NCBI RefSeq assembly: GCF_001649575.2
Contig: NC_051446.1
Location: 23,520,940 to 23,584,939, forward strand
Origin: Kryptolebias marmoratus
Taxonomy: Eukaryota; Chordata; Actinopteri; Cyprinodontiformes; Rivulidae
DNA: 64,000 nt
Direction: 5' to 3'
Part shown: piece after piece, positions 1 to 18,572 of the stretch
Layout of the letters: every line of letters starts with the position of its first letter
Position numbering within the stretch: the first letter of the stretch is position 1
The notes under the pieces: model-generated
What the model was told of the DNA's origin: nothing
Databases searched by the model: none
What the model saw: the letters and a program-made list of their open reading frames with translations, nothing else
Made by a program: the position numbers and the translations under genes

Positions 1-712
1 ATATAGGTTACACCTTGTCTAAAAACTGAAGTTTACCTTATAAAAGGCCTAAATATTTTACGAATTATGAGGGAAAAAGTCCATGTTACATCCTGTAAGT
101 CTGAGGTTTGAGTCTAACTGCAATTAACTACACACCCTGGTAGCAAAGCTGTGTTTACACTGAGTAGATATATAAAGCACTTAGTTAATTAAAGTGCAGT
201 TATGGACTGGTCTGACTGGAATGATTACAGCACTTGGTAATTTTATAATGGTAGCCTTCCAGGTTGGTGATTTGTTGCCACTGAAGCTTGGCTGGGCCTG
301 GTGGGAGGCTCATTACAGCATAATCCTGTCCTCTGGTTTTACAATATGCATGACACATGTTTACCTAAGTAAAATAAAGAAGCTACTTTTATGTGTTGAT
401 AGATGGACGACACAACAGCAGACCCTAACAGTGACAGCTGTGAATGTTGCCTTGCATTGTCAGTGGCCCCTTCAGTGTTTTTCTATTTCTGTTTGTTGAG
501 TTTGTTTTTGTCCATCTTTACTGATTCACAGCTTGTGCACAGGAACTAGCGAGACCAGTCAGTTTGTGTAACTATGATAAATTGTTAAACCCGAGTGCTT
601 GAATCTAAAGATGATAATGTGTGTGTTTGAGTTGGACCAAAAGTCCAATAGTTCTTTTATACACGTGAAACGTCAGATTTAAGGCATTACCTTCATCACT
701 GTTCCAACTCAG
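1..712. other. intron sequence upstream of the first visible scn4a exon
   Basis: AT-rich sequence with no recognisable exon. The sodium-channel exon beginning at 713 starts in mid protein and is preceded by an AG acceptor at 711-712, so this stretch is best read as part of the intron before it. The domain II pore exon expected upstream is not here, so it must lie beyond the window edge. The 101-codon open frame at 194-499 resembles nothing in the channel family. Confidence 0.7.
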
Positions 713-7242
<6,530 letters not shown>

Positions 7243-10200
7243 CGAAGATAAAGATGTCTTACTTTATTTTATAAGTAAATAAATCAGTGCTAGTCAATGC
7301 AGAGCTTCTGACGTTAACTTTCTTTTTAAAGAACGGTTCAGATCTTGTTAATGCTATGCTATAAGCGCTTTAAAATAACCTCCCTCCTCCATTTTTGTTT
7401 TTACTTTTACACAAAAAAAATCACTAATTTATCTCTTCTCGGATGAAAAAAGCACTGCGGACCACAGTCAACTTACTAAATTTTCGATTTTAGTAAGTAA
7501 TCCTAAAGTTTTAAGATAAACGAACTAAACAGCAGTGCATTTTAGGGGTTAATAAATTAACAATTACTTGGTTGGTGTATTTGAAGCTGTCGATGTCACC
7601 CGCAGCCTGGAAAGGAAACAAACCAAAAGTTTCTGCAAAGATTAATAATTATAACCTGAACTATGAGCAGATACTCGGTTTCATCACATCTCTTCAGACT
7701 TTAAAACGGTTCCTAATCTGATTCATGTTCTCGCCCTCCTTACTGTAAAGATTACGGCTGTTTCTTGTAATTAAGTGCAGAATTTTCTTTGAGGAGTTTG
7801 ATTTGTACATATGTAAATCCGTAAAAAAAGTAATCAACATTTGTCTCAGTTTATATGCACTATTTATATCCGGTCCTGGTCAAATTTAGAGCCGATTATG
7901 TCTCTATAATCCACTTTCTCTGTAGAAATGTACGCGTCTTAAGCTTTTTTTTTTTAGGTTTTTATATAATTTTTTTGTCTCTTTAGGTGTCAGATGATCA
8001 CAAAGCTCAAAGCTGTCACTTTTTTCCCCATTTTATTGAATTTACTTTGCAACAAATAGCTTTAAACATCTCTGAATTAGATTTTTAAGAAATTCTGTCA
8101 GCATTAAAGTTGCTGATTTAGGAACAAAAAGTCGGTTCTTTGGAAATTATTTTACATTTAAAATGTTTTTTCAGGGTGCAGAGTTTGTCTGTTCTGAGAG
8201 TTTTGAGGTGACTCTAAAATTCGATTAATTCACTTTTCTCCAAAGTGTAGATGGCGTAAACCGAACAGCACTGTGCAAAAGTCTTGAGTCGCCTCTCAAG
8301 AAACTTTCCTGTGATCTTCGAAGTGATTTCACGAGTTTTATTTGGACTTCAGCTGCTTTTTCACGAACTTTCAGTCCATTCCTCGAACCTGACAGGATAA
8401 AACGAGATCTCTTTAAAAGATTACAAGAAAGCCTGACTCCTTGGGTTTGATTTAAACAGCTGAAATAAAACCAAACGACATTTTTAAGGGATGTTTGGTG
8501 GATTTGTCTTGATGTAGACAGGTTGTTTGTTTAAGTCTTAACTAAATTCAAAATGTCTTACATTGAACACGCTGTGCAGAAGTTTTAGGCACCTTGAGTT
8601 AAGTGGTACTGTAAAAAATAAAGCTGTGAATATTTATTTTCTTATATATTTAATTGCGCACAAAGTGCTGTAAGTAAACAAACAAGCATTGAAGCTCAGT
8701 CCTTTTATTGGGGCCTGCACAGGAAGCACTGGAGTGCATGAAGTCCTTTTTATTAAATATAGGATTTTAATTTGAGGCTAACCTTTTTTCTCCATTAGCA
8801 AAAGTTTCCTAACCTTGCATCACGCGCTGCTTATAAAACCTGTTTCGATACGAGTTTTAAGCCCGATTTGTAATATTTTTAAGACCAAGCAGCTTAAAGT
8901 GTGCGTCGGCTTCGGCCTTCAGGAAGTCCAACACCCAGATTACTTAGCAGCAGAGCCATGCGGGTTTGATTTTAGCGCGTCTTGCTGAAATAAGCAAGAC
9001 CTTCTCCGATAGCAACGATTATCTGGGCTGCAGATGCAAAGCTGTCGCGTCTGGATCAAACCTCGCTATTTCTCTAAGAGGGACGTCCTGTATTATGTTT
9101 ATCATTGTTTAAATATTACTACTATTAATAATAATCCATAACGCTGGTTTGGAGCAGAATGTTTGCTCATTATTTCTACCTTACCTCAGTCCACCCTGAG
9201 TGACTTTAGGCTCAGAGACGGTTGTTGTGTCTCTAAAATATAAGTTTTTACATCATTTATGTTGGAGTCACATCTAACAGTGAAATCCATCTAATTGTTT
9301 TGAATTTTAGATCATTAAAGTCCTTCACAAAGTGGCTTTTTGCTCCTGTGTTACTAAAGAAATTTAAAATATATTTTTAATTAAATATAGGTTTTGAATT
9401 ATTCATAAATCTATGCATTTTTGTTTTCATTTCTCTCAAACTCGGCTTCAATCCCGAACTGTTAAAAACACCCGAAGTGCCTGAAACATTCTGCCTGGTT
9501 GTGTAATTTAAATATGCACTTTTAAAGTTTCTGTTATTTTTTATTTTTATTTCTATCCACGTGCGTCTGCTGCTTTCCCGTCGGCCCTTTTGGAGGAAAC
9601 CCAGAATGAATTAAAAATAATTCGGACTGTTTTCTCCATCCGAGCGTCGTGTCCTGCTGCTGCAGCACTTTCTGCTCAGATGTTTGTAACGTGACCTGCA
9701 GCACTTCTGTTTGAAATCGAGACTCTGCTGCAGCACTTTAAAAAAAAAAAGAAGCCTCCTCTGATGGTTTGCTGAAACTCTCAAGACAACGACTTCAACT
9801 TGTTTACATTTCTACTGGAGGAGAAGCTTTCAGGGGATTTTTCTGGCTCATCTACAGTCACTGTTGCATCTTTACGTATTTTTTCTTCTCCTGAATTGTA
9901 TATTTGTATCATTTGTTATTGTAAAAACTAAGTATGTTAGAATAAACAATTTCTTGTAGCTGAAACTGAAGCTGTGAGCTTATGTTGTCAGGAGCTTTGT
10001 TACAGTTTTATTTGTTTTATTCTTTATTTTCTCATGTCTGAAACCAAACCAGCCCTTTGCTGTCCTCTGGTGGTTTTATGGGTTAAACACCATCAGAAAT
10101 AAGATTTATTTATTTTAAAAAAAGATAAAAATCAAGCCTGAACTTTTCAGCAAGTTAGTTTAACAGAACAAGATTAATTCAAAGGAATTGTTGGGTTTAC

Positions 10201-11823
10201 ATTTGTGTTTTTTTTCATGTTTTATTTCATTTTATGTTTTTTGTAATATTAATTATGTTTTTGCCCGTATCTGTGTGTGAGCTTGTTTGTTAGTAAAACT
10301 GCTGGAGAGATTTTCGGGAAATGATGTTTGGATGATCGTCCACGGTCCAGTCAAACCAAATCAAGATGGATGCCACAGCTAATCAGCTGAACGGCTGTAG
10401 TTCAGCTGATTTTACAGATATTTGACTAACTGAGCGTAATATCTCATCGGGTTGTGCAGAACTTTTAACTACTCTGTCATGATCTTAGTCTAAACCTCTG
10501 GCATGAAAGATGGCGGGCGATATGCATTCCTTCAAGGAACGCTTGTCCTTTAATTCATCATAAGATTTATCCTCAGGTTACTCTAAACTATCCGTACTTA
10601 AAGCCCACTGAAGGCAAGTAAATATTCTGTGGCTGCAGCTGCTAAAAGACTTTTAAATCTTGTTAAAGAGTCCAAACGTCCGTCACCTTTAAGAAGCACG
10701 GTCGTTTCAGTTTGATGAAACTGATAAAACCCGAGCTGAGCTGGTGCCACGCGGAGCATATCGGCTCTGAAGTTTAGGGAAATGTGCTCAGCTCGGCTGA
10801 TCTTCGGCTGTCACTCTTGGCTGCCTGTGGATGTTGCGTAACAAGAAGAGCTTGATGATTGTTGGGCTGCCCTTCATGCAGTCAGCGGACACCTTGGTTG
10901 GACCCCCTCTGCTTACAGAACTGTCTTGGTTCTCCGTGGCACAGATTCAGTAAAACGTTGGCAACATTCAGAGGTTCTGGTCCAGAACCTCAGGTGCTGG
11001 ATGGGACTGAGATCTGGAGGAGACCGTTGGAGTCCAGACCCATCAGACCAGGGAATATTTGTTTTAGTCTGTGTGAACCTCAGTTTCCTGTTTTTAAGCT
11101 GACAGGAGGTGGTTTTCTGCAGACCTTGGTTGGTTTTCTGAGCCACCAACCAGTCAGCCCACTCTCCTCGGACATTTCAAGGCTTTTATTTTTTTGTTCA
11201 CTGAATGTTTTCTCCTTTTCGGACCGTTCTCTTCAGACCTCAGAGATGGTCGTGTGTAAAAATCCCAGCAGATCTGCAGCTTCTTGAAATACTCAGCTCA
11301 ACAAATCCAACCAAATCCCCTTTTCTTCTTTGTTCTGATGCCCGGTTTGGACTTCAGGAAGTCGCCTTCGAGTTGCTGCCGTGTGACTGACTGATTAGCT
11401 GTTTGTGTTAACAAGCAGTTGAACGGGTAAACCACCATCACTCACGCAGAGATAGGAACAAATCTCAGTGTCATCCATTAAAACCAGACTCTCGTTGGGT
11501 TGCTCCAACATTTCCAAATCATCTGTAAGGGTTTCCCTTCTTTCACTGCTGAACAAGTGATTCTCCAAGTTTAGGAGACCCGAATAAAATCTTATCTGGA
11601 CCCAATAAGCTGTATGTTGTTCACATTGTCCTGTACTTACGGTAATTTATTCAAGGCGGAGCGGCTTTTCCTGCCTGTACAGTAATTCGCTGTTAACTCA
11701 GACCTCACGCCCACCGCTGCACACATCTCTTCTCCGTCCTCACGACGTTTCAGGCCTGCAGAGAGACTTTGACGCACCCGTGGCGCCAGCTGTGGAAACA
11801 TCTTCCCCCCCTTGAATGCCATC
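7243..11823. other. scn4a 3' UTR and scn4a-cd79b intergenic region
   Basis: AT-rich. A possible early polyadenylation signal AATAAA is at 7278-7283, and later candidates exist (AATAAAC near 9940), so a long 3' UTR is possible. Around 8268-8605 two similar direct copies of CTGTGCAnAAGT flank about 300 bp, a fish-type interspersed repeat. About 10290-10560 is a reverse-orientation copy of the GGCGGGCGATATGCAT repeat family. About 10860-11300 is low-similarity repeat-like sequence. No exon of a further gene was recognised. Confidence 0.55.
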
Positions 11824-14800
11824 ATGCGTTGGACTCTAGCTGGATGCTGTGGGTTTGCACTGATAACCCTGTCAGGTAAATTTAACCTTTAACCTTCATT
11901 TTTTTTTTTTTTTTTTCGACCAAATGTACAAAAACAAAACGAGAAGCGATTACAGGATCTGCAGTAATGTTAACTATTTGAAACTTAGACAACTAGAAGC
12001 AGGTAAGTTATTGTTTGTTAAAGCTACGCGGTCATTTAAATGTAATTTTTATGTCTGTTTAACAGCAACTACACAACATAGAGGAGCTTTGCATGGTATT
12101 TTTGACTCCAGATACCATTACTTCCTGACCATCTGGGGGAAAAGAGGAAGTTCATGTCTGAGACAAAAACTTTGTTATTGTCACGTTAATGAACTAAAGT
12201 TTCCTTTAATCTAATAAATACCAAACTAAGTTTTGTCCCAGACTTCTTTTCTACTTTATAAATAACAGGAAACAGATGGCATGAGCTCTTTAAGCTGAGT
12301 TAGATTTATTATATTCTGCTTAAGGACACAAAATCCCTTTTATTGTTGCCTAATTTGCTGGTTTTTTTCCCCCCTTTTGCATTAGTTATTGATAACAATG
12401 AATCAAAACGCCATCAGATGTTTCCTGGTTGGATAAGTTATGAACTGATTTGTGCAAATGTTTGAATATATCTCAATGATCATGAGCAGTTCGTTTTAAC
12501 TTCCTGTCATCTTCTCAGCTGCCCTGGTGGTCACCCAGAAGCCTCGGTTTTATGGCGTGAAGCTCGGCCGGCTCGTGATGCTGCACTGCCACGCCCCAGA
12601 GCCGAACCTCACCGTGAGCTGGCACAAGCAGCACGGCTCAGGGACCACTGAGGTTAAAAACGACGGAAGAATTCGGTTTGAAATCAAACCTTCGACCAAA
12701 AACACTTTCCTTCTGATCTCCAAAGTCCGAATAGAGGACAGCGGGGTGTACTTCTGTAAAGTAAAGAACATTAGTGGTCCTGGAACTCAGCTCCTAGTCG
12801 TGAGTGAGTGAACGAACACTCAGAGGGCTTTCTGTCACCTTCTTGTTTTTATTTTTCACTCTGACCGCAGTATCCAAACATTCAGCTCATACAGGAAATC
12901 TGCTTTTTATATTTTATTTACAAATATTTTCCTCACAGAAACAAATAAACATATCTTCTTAGAAACCTGCTTCAAATTATTTGCTCTGTTTTTTGGCTTC
13001 TTATGCTACTCTGAGATTTTAGCTACCATTCTGCTACTTTCAGTTAGTTTTTTGCTACTTTTAGCTTCTAGCTAGCCTTTTCCCACTTTTATCTACTTTT
13101 AGCTTCTTCCTGCTATTTTGCTACTTTTGTCTTTTAGTCAGCTTTTAGCTACTTTTGTCTTCTAGGTAGCCTTTTTCTAGTTTTAGCTTTAAGCTCAACT
13201 TCTGCAGCCTTTTGCTGCTTATCGAGGTAGCTAGCCTTTTGTCACATCTAGCTCTAAGGTAGCCTTTTGCTACTTTTAGCTACTACTCAACTATTTTCTT
13301 ACTTGTAGCTTTTAGCTACATCTAGATTTTAGCTATTATTTTGCTACTTTTAGCATTTAGCTCGCAGTTTGTGGCGTTTGTCTTCTAGCTTTTAGCTTGT
13401 CTTGTTTTTTGCCGGCTCATTTTCAGCTACTCATTTCAGGACCTTCTGCTCCCCGCAGGCCTCGTGGACCCGGTTCAGGCCCAGTACCGGTCCCAGATGA
13501 AGGACGGACTCATGGTCCTGCAGGGCCTGCTGCTGGCTGGCTGCGTCGCCGCCATCCTGCTGCGCAAACAAAAAGTGGTGAGGAGGAAATCTCTGAGATT
13601 AAAGCGTATTTAACTACTTTTTACCCATTTCGTTTCAGCTCATTTAAGATTTAAAGACAACGTGTGCTTGTAGCTCAAACAAAATGTAGGTCATGCAGCA
13701 TTTATTAGATCATTTTAAATGTTCTTTTTTATATTTTTGATGTAATGCCTGCAAAGCTGAATGCAAAAGCGTCATTTTGTCTTCTTTAATCCAACTATTT
13801 CTAAAGCAGACAAAGCTCATTTTCTAACTTTATCAGGCAGCGAGACAATAAAAGTAAAAGTATTCACTCCCCTTAGCATTCTCTGATTTTGATGCCTCAC
13901 CACGGAGTTTAAAGGGAGTTTTGTAGTTTAAATGTACGTAACTACCACCTTCAAACATCTTATTTTGAAACAAACAGGAAATAAGATAAAACTGAGGCAG
14001 CTCGGTACATCTAGCCTCTGGAGCTTCTGTCCGTTCTCCATGTTTCCATCGAGCTTTAAGTCGAAGCAGAGCTTCTCAGCTGGACTGAGGTCTGGACTGA
14101 GGTCTGGACTTTGTCTGGACTTTGTCTGGACTGAGGTCTGGACTTTGTCTGGACTGAGGTCTGGACTGAGGTCTGGACTTTGTCTGGACCGCTCCAGGAC
14201 CTTCAGCAGGTTCTCCTCAGACCTCTGGGCTTTCTTCAGCGGTGCGTTCGGCCTCGTTTGTCCTGCTTGGAAGTTGAAGACTCAGATTTCTGGAGGACTC
14301 AAAGAGTTCGTCTGTTTTTTTTGCCAACCGTCTTTCATTCAGCTCTCAGTTTCTCCACCCACACAGCATGATGCTGCCGCCACCGTGCCTAACTGTAGGG
14401 CCGTTTAAATTTAGTCCCATCTGACCGGAGCACCCACTTCCACATGGTACAGTTTTTTCTTTCTCTTGGAGTGATGACTATTTCCTGCCGCTCCAGAGGT
14501 CCTCCATCTCTCTGCTCCATCAGGGTTGTCTTTGTCCTCCTGGACGTTTCTCTGATTAATGTCTTCCTTCTCTGTGAGTTTTGGTGGATGACCCTCTCTT
14601 TCCTAATAATAAACTCTAAAAAGGAGCTCATGGGATATTCAGAGTTTGAGATGTTTGTTTTTTTTTACTCCAACCCTGATATGTACTTCTCCACAACTTC
14701 ATCTCTGACCTGTGTGGAGAGCTCCTTGGTCTTCATGATGTCATCTGACACCTAAGATGACCCACAGGTGGATCTGACTGTGGCTTCAGGAGGTGATGGT

Positions 14801-17306
14801 TGCTTCAAAACAAAAGGGGGCGAACAGATGTACAAACGCCACGTTTCAGTTTTATATTTTTATATTTATTTAAAACATTTTCCCCACTACCTTAATTATT
14901 TGGAGTATTTTGTGTAGATCCGTTACGTATAATCGCATGAAAAAAATCAATTTAAATTCCAGGCTGCCAGAGAATAAGAAGGGAGTGAATACTTTTGCAG
15001 ACCTGTAAACACAGGTATGCATATCGCCCGCCGCCGTTCATAACAGAGGTTTAATTCAAAATGGCCGCCCCAGTCACAGCTGTGAAGGATGACTCCCAGC
15101 TACCACATGTTTTAAATAAGTTATAATCATTTTTGTTTTGGTTCATCAGCTGCGGCCTTGAATCAGATCGATGTGTTTCGTTAAAATCAGCCCACTGGTT
15201 CATGAGATATTTTGCTAACAGTGCAGACATGAGCCAAAACATTATCGCCCCGCCTTCGCTTTAGGCGAGAAATATTACCCAGCAATCATTTCAGGGTTTT
15301 ACCGAGGGGTCTGTCTATTTCCTGGTGCTGCAGCCGATGCTTTTATAACCTGAAACCAGACGGATTTTATCTGTTTTAAGAACTACTGAGATATTTGCTA
15401 AATATAAAGTTTATCAATGTAATAAAAGATTTTAAGCATCTTCTTAAAACCCTAACCCTCTCTTCTTTCTTCCCAAACAGCTGAAAAGGAGAGACAGTCT
15501 CTACGAAGAGCCTGAAATTGACCACATTTATGAGGTTTGGTTTATTTTTTTAAATATTCGTAAAAAAACAAAAAAGAGGCGTCGCAGCTGCAGCTTTTTA
15601 CAGTCAACAGGACACCGTCTCCTTGCACCACTGAGCTCCTAACCACAATTGTTTTATTTTTTTATTATTATTCTTTGCCTTTACGTGTATTATTTTATGA
15701 ACAAATTATGTTAAATTACCGTCAGTTTTGTCTTCTGTTAACTTTTTTTGCACAAATTCAGTCATTTTAACATTAAAACTTGTTGCCTTTTCAGAAAGGT
15801 GTTTTTGAAACAATAAGAATTTTAATTAATTAGTTAATTAAGCTTTAAGCATGTGTACAAAGACGTAAAATGCAGATAAAATAAGGTATAAAACAAGGAC
15901 AAATATGGCAGAAAAAGCAGGAAAAAGGTGTTTTGAAGGAACTAAAAAAAGACAAAAAGGAGAAAATATTGAGTAATTTTCTCCATCAAGAGGATTTTTA
16001 CAGTTTGCAGTTTTCACCAAAAGTCTGTGACAAAACAGCATTTTAGCTAAAAATCAAAATAAGCAGAACTGTAGCTAAAAGCTAAGACCTGCTAAAAAGT
16101 AGCTAAATGCTAAAACAAGCAAATCAGTCGTAAAAATTAGCAAAAGAGTAACTACAATCAACAAAATAGCAGCTAAGATCAGCATAAAAGTAGCTGAAAG
16201 CTAAAACTAACATAATAATAATGGCTAAAAATAGCAGAACAGTAGCTAAAAGCTAAAATGAGCAAAACAACGGCAAGAATGTAAAGATAGGAAAACAGTA
16301 GGAAAAGGTAAATCTACCAAAACAAGAAATAAAAGCTAAAATTAGTCAAACAGGAGCCTAAAGCTAAAACCAGCAAAATAGTAACTAAGTGCTAACCCCA
16401 GCAAAACAGTAGCTGAAAGCTAAAACTGTCCAAATAATAATTACAAGCTAAATTTAGCAGAACAGTAGCTAAAAGGTTAGATCATCAAAATAGGAGTTAA
16501 ATATTATCACAAGCTAAAAAAGTAGCTAAATGCTAAAACAAGTAAACCACTTTAAAAAATCAAAGATTGGCAAAAGAGTAACTAGAATCAGCAAAACAGT
16601 AGCTAAAAGCTAAAACCAGCTGAATAATAGTGACGAGCTAAAAACATCTGAGCTAAAAGCTAAAACAAGAAAAACAGTAGGTAAAGGTAAATCAACCAAA
16701 ACAGTAGACAGACGCTAAAATTAGCAAAACATGAGCTAAAATCTTAAATAGAAGCAAATAGATTTCAAACGGCACAAATTTAAAGGTTTTCTTGAAATCT
16801 TTATTGATTTAATCTGTGAAAAAATAGCATTTTAGCTTCAGAAATGTGGATTTTGTTTGCTGGATTTGTTCTGTTTTGAGGTCTTCTCTGTGATACATAA
16901 AAAAATTAATTTATTTCATTCAGAGGAACGTTTTAGACAGAGTTAAAGACTAAGTTTAAAGATGCCTGAGGGGAAATTTAAATGTCAAGCAGCTCGTTTT
17001 AGGAAATCAAATGCAGAAACTACAGGTTTAAAATCGTCCACGGCCCATCGAGGCAGAGAAGATCTGAGTGTTTATGTAAATATGTTGCAGCCTTTTAGCT
17101 GCTTTTAGCTGCGGGTTTTATCTCTGAGTCACACATGCAAATAAAAACCGGGCCCCGAAAGGACAGAGAAGTCATTTTAACCGAAGAAATAAAGCGAGCT
17201 GGTTCCTGTCTGTCAGGGTTTGGCCATCGAGGCGTGCGGAGGAGATCTTTACGAGGACCTTTCGGCGTACGCTCAGCCTGAAGGAGCCGAAGCTCCGTGG
17301 GAGTGA
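11824..17306 (+). CDS. cd79b: CD79b, B-cell receptor beta signalling chain
   Basis: Type I membrane protein that pairs with CD79a and surface immunoglobulin and carries the ITAM phosphorylated after antigen binding. Five exons join in phase: 11824-11875 (signal peptide), 12519-12803 (Ig domain), 13459-13577 (stalk, membrane segment), 15481-15534 and 17217-17306 (cytoplasmic tail), 199 residues. The Ig domain has its two cysteines in MLHCHA and DSGVYFCKV and the tryptophan in VSWHK. The membrane segment is around MVLQGLLLAGCVAAILL. The tail has an ITAM made of YEGL and YEDL, joined across the last intron. Nine residues separate the two boxes, against seven in human CD79B as recalled. The start is the first ATG before a hydrophobic leader. 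Poly-A signal AATAAA at 17655-17660. Position next to scn4a is the conserved vertebrate arrangement. Confidence 0.93.
13020..13420. repeat. TAGCTTTTAGCTACTTT minisatellite-like array in cd79b intron 2
   Basis: A degenerate array of roughly 10-25 bp units built from TTTTAGCTAC and TTTTGCTAC, running up to the exon at 13459. The same motif family recurs at 16030-16760, 17850-18090, in intron 3 of both interferon genes and at 39640-40040. Confidence 0.75.
13855..14996. mobile_element. degenerate DNA transposon with inverted ends in cd79b intron 3
   Basis: The left end AAAAGTATTCACTCCCCTT (from 13856) is matched by an inverted right end, GGGAGTGAATACTTTT (14981-14996). The interior contains a string common in fish repeats (ACACAGCATGATGCTGCCGC near 14361). 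No intact transposase frame is present. Superfamily unassigned. A related interior fragment lies at about 44620-44950. Confidence 0.6.
14077..14190. repeat. TCTGGACTGAGG / TCTGGACTTTG minisatellite
   Basis: About ten tandem units of 11-12 bp alternating TCTGGACTGAGG and TCTGGACTTTG inside the degenerate transposon of cd79b intron 3. Units are well conserved, so length variation between individuals is likely. Confidence 0.85.
15010..15275. repeat. interspersed repeat (ATGCATATCGCCCGCCGCC family) in cd79b intron 3
   Basis: Starts ATGCATATCGCCCGCCGCCG, contains GAAGGATGACTCCCAGCTACCAC and GGTTCATGAGATATTTTGCTAAC, and ends near GCCTTCGCTTTAGGCG. The same blocks occur in the same order at 20836-21125 and in pieces elsewhere in the window. 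It appears to be a non-coding, non-autonomous fish repeat; the class is unknown. Confidence 0.7.
16030..16760. repeat. AGCTAAAAGCTAAAA array in cd79b intron 4
   Basis: More than 700 bp of degenerate units of AGCTAAAAGCTAAAACNAGCAAAA. It is the reverse complement of the motif in the 13020-13420 array, so the two arrays form an inverted pair around cd79b exons 3 and 4. Confidence 0.8.
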
Positions 17307-18572
17307 CCCCGACATCTGACCTGCAGGCCCTGAGGACACGTCCAGAACCAGAGGACAGGAAGTGGACAAATGTCTCCGTTAGCCGCCTCTGAGGTGGAGC
17401 TCGATTTCTATCTGTTTCTGTCTCTGTTGCTCCAAGAATCTGCGCCAAATCCTTTTTTTTTAACGCTTCCGTTTGTGTTTTTATAACACTCCAGTGTGAA
17501 ATATTTCTAAACCCGACAGCTGAAACTTCAGCTGATGTGTTTTTGGTGCTTTTGTATAAAAATCTGTGTTGAACGTTTGTGAATCTGACTGTTTGGCGCC
17601 TTTATCTGCCTCAGCTAACCATGTCTTTTGATGTACTTTGTTAAAAAAACAAACAATAAATGTGTTTAAATTTTTGTGTAGAAGGCCGTTTTAATTTCGA
17701 GTTAGACGTCTCAGGAGCTAAAATGAACTTTTCTATAAGCTTTCCAACAGCTAATAAAAAAAATAAAACAGATAAATTACATTTTCTGCTTCTTTGCTTC
17801 GTCGAAGATTTGTTAAAGAAGCTGAAATGTTTTAAAACTAAAACAATCAGAGCAGCTAAGACCAACAAAACTGTGGCCGAAAGCTGAAACTAACAGAACC
17901 CGCTGAAAGCTAATACAAAGCAGCTAAAACCAGACCATGAAAAGAAAACCAGCTAAAAAGTGTCTAAATGCTAAGTAAGCAGAAGAGTAGCCACAGAGAA
18001 AACTTAGCAAAATAGTAGCTGAAACTAGCAAAATGCTAAGAACAAGCTAAAACTAGCTAAATAGGAGCTAAAATGAAATGAAATAAACTGAAGCAGATTT
18101 CAAAGAGCACAAAAGGATGTGAAAAAATCTCAGTTTATTTCAATGAGGAAACAATTTTAAATAAAGTTAAATAATTCAACAAGTTACAAAAGCTAAAATG
18201 AGCCGAATGTTTTGATTCACAATTGGGTAAAAATAAAAATAAAAGCTAAAACAAGGAAAACAAGAGTGCTGACTCAGCATTCACTCAGTAAACAAATAAA
18301 CCAGTTTTAGATAAACAAAAATAAATAAAAAGGATCTTAAATGGATACAACATGAATTCATTCAGTTGATACAACTCGATAAAAGAAAGACAAATCTGAT
18401 AAATAAACAAATAAATAAATACATAAATAAATAAATAAATGTTCACATGAAGAGCAGATAAGAGTCTGTTCTATAAAAACAAATAAATAAGTAAATAAAT
18501 GTTTCAATAAATAACAAGCAGGTAAAATAAATCACAGGCAGGTAAATAAATAAATGAAGGTTCAGGTGAGCG
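17307..18572. other. cd79b 3' UTR and interferon A 3' flank
   Basis: Holds the cd79b 3' UTR (AATAAA at 17655-17660), another AGCTAAAA-type array (about 17850-18090) and an AAATAAATAAAT-rich stretch (about 18300-18560). Read on the minus strand the latter becomes repeated ATTTATTTA, the AU-rich instability signal expected in the interferon 3' UTR. No other gene seen. Confidence 0.7.

Noticed and set aside
194..499. 101-codon frame with hydrophobic residues near the sodium channel
   Set aside because: No similarity to any channel exon and no flanking splice sites that keep phase; it is intron.
10859..11287. 142-codon frame upstream of cd79b
   Set aside because: Repeat-like sequence with no domain, signal peptide or splice context; not supported as a gene.
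13855..14996. Long open frame 13932-14408 inside cd79b intron 3
   Set aside because: Made of a minisatellite and degenerate repeat; no transposase motif.
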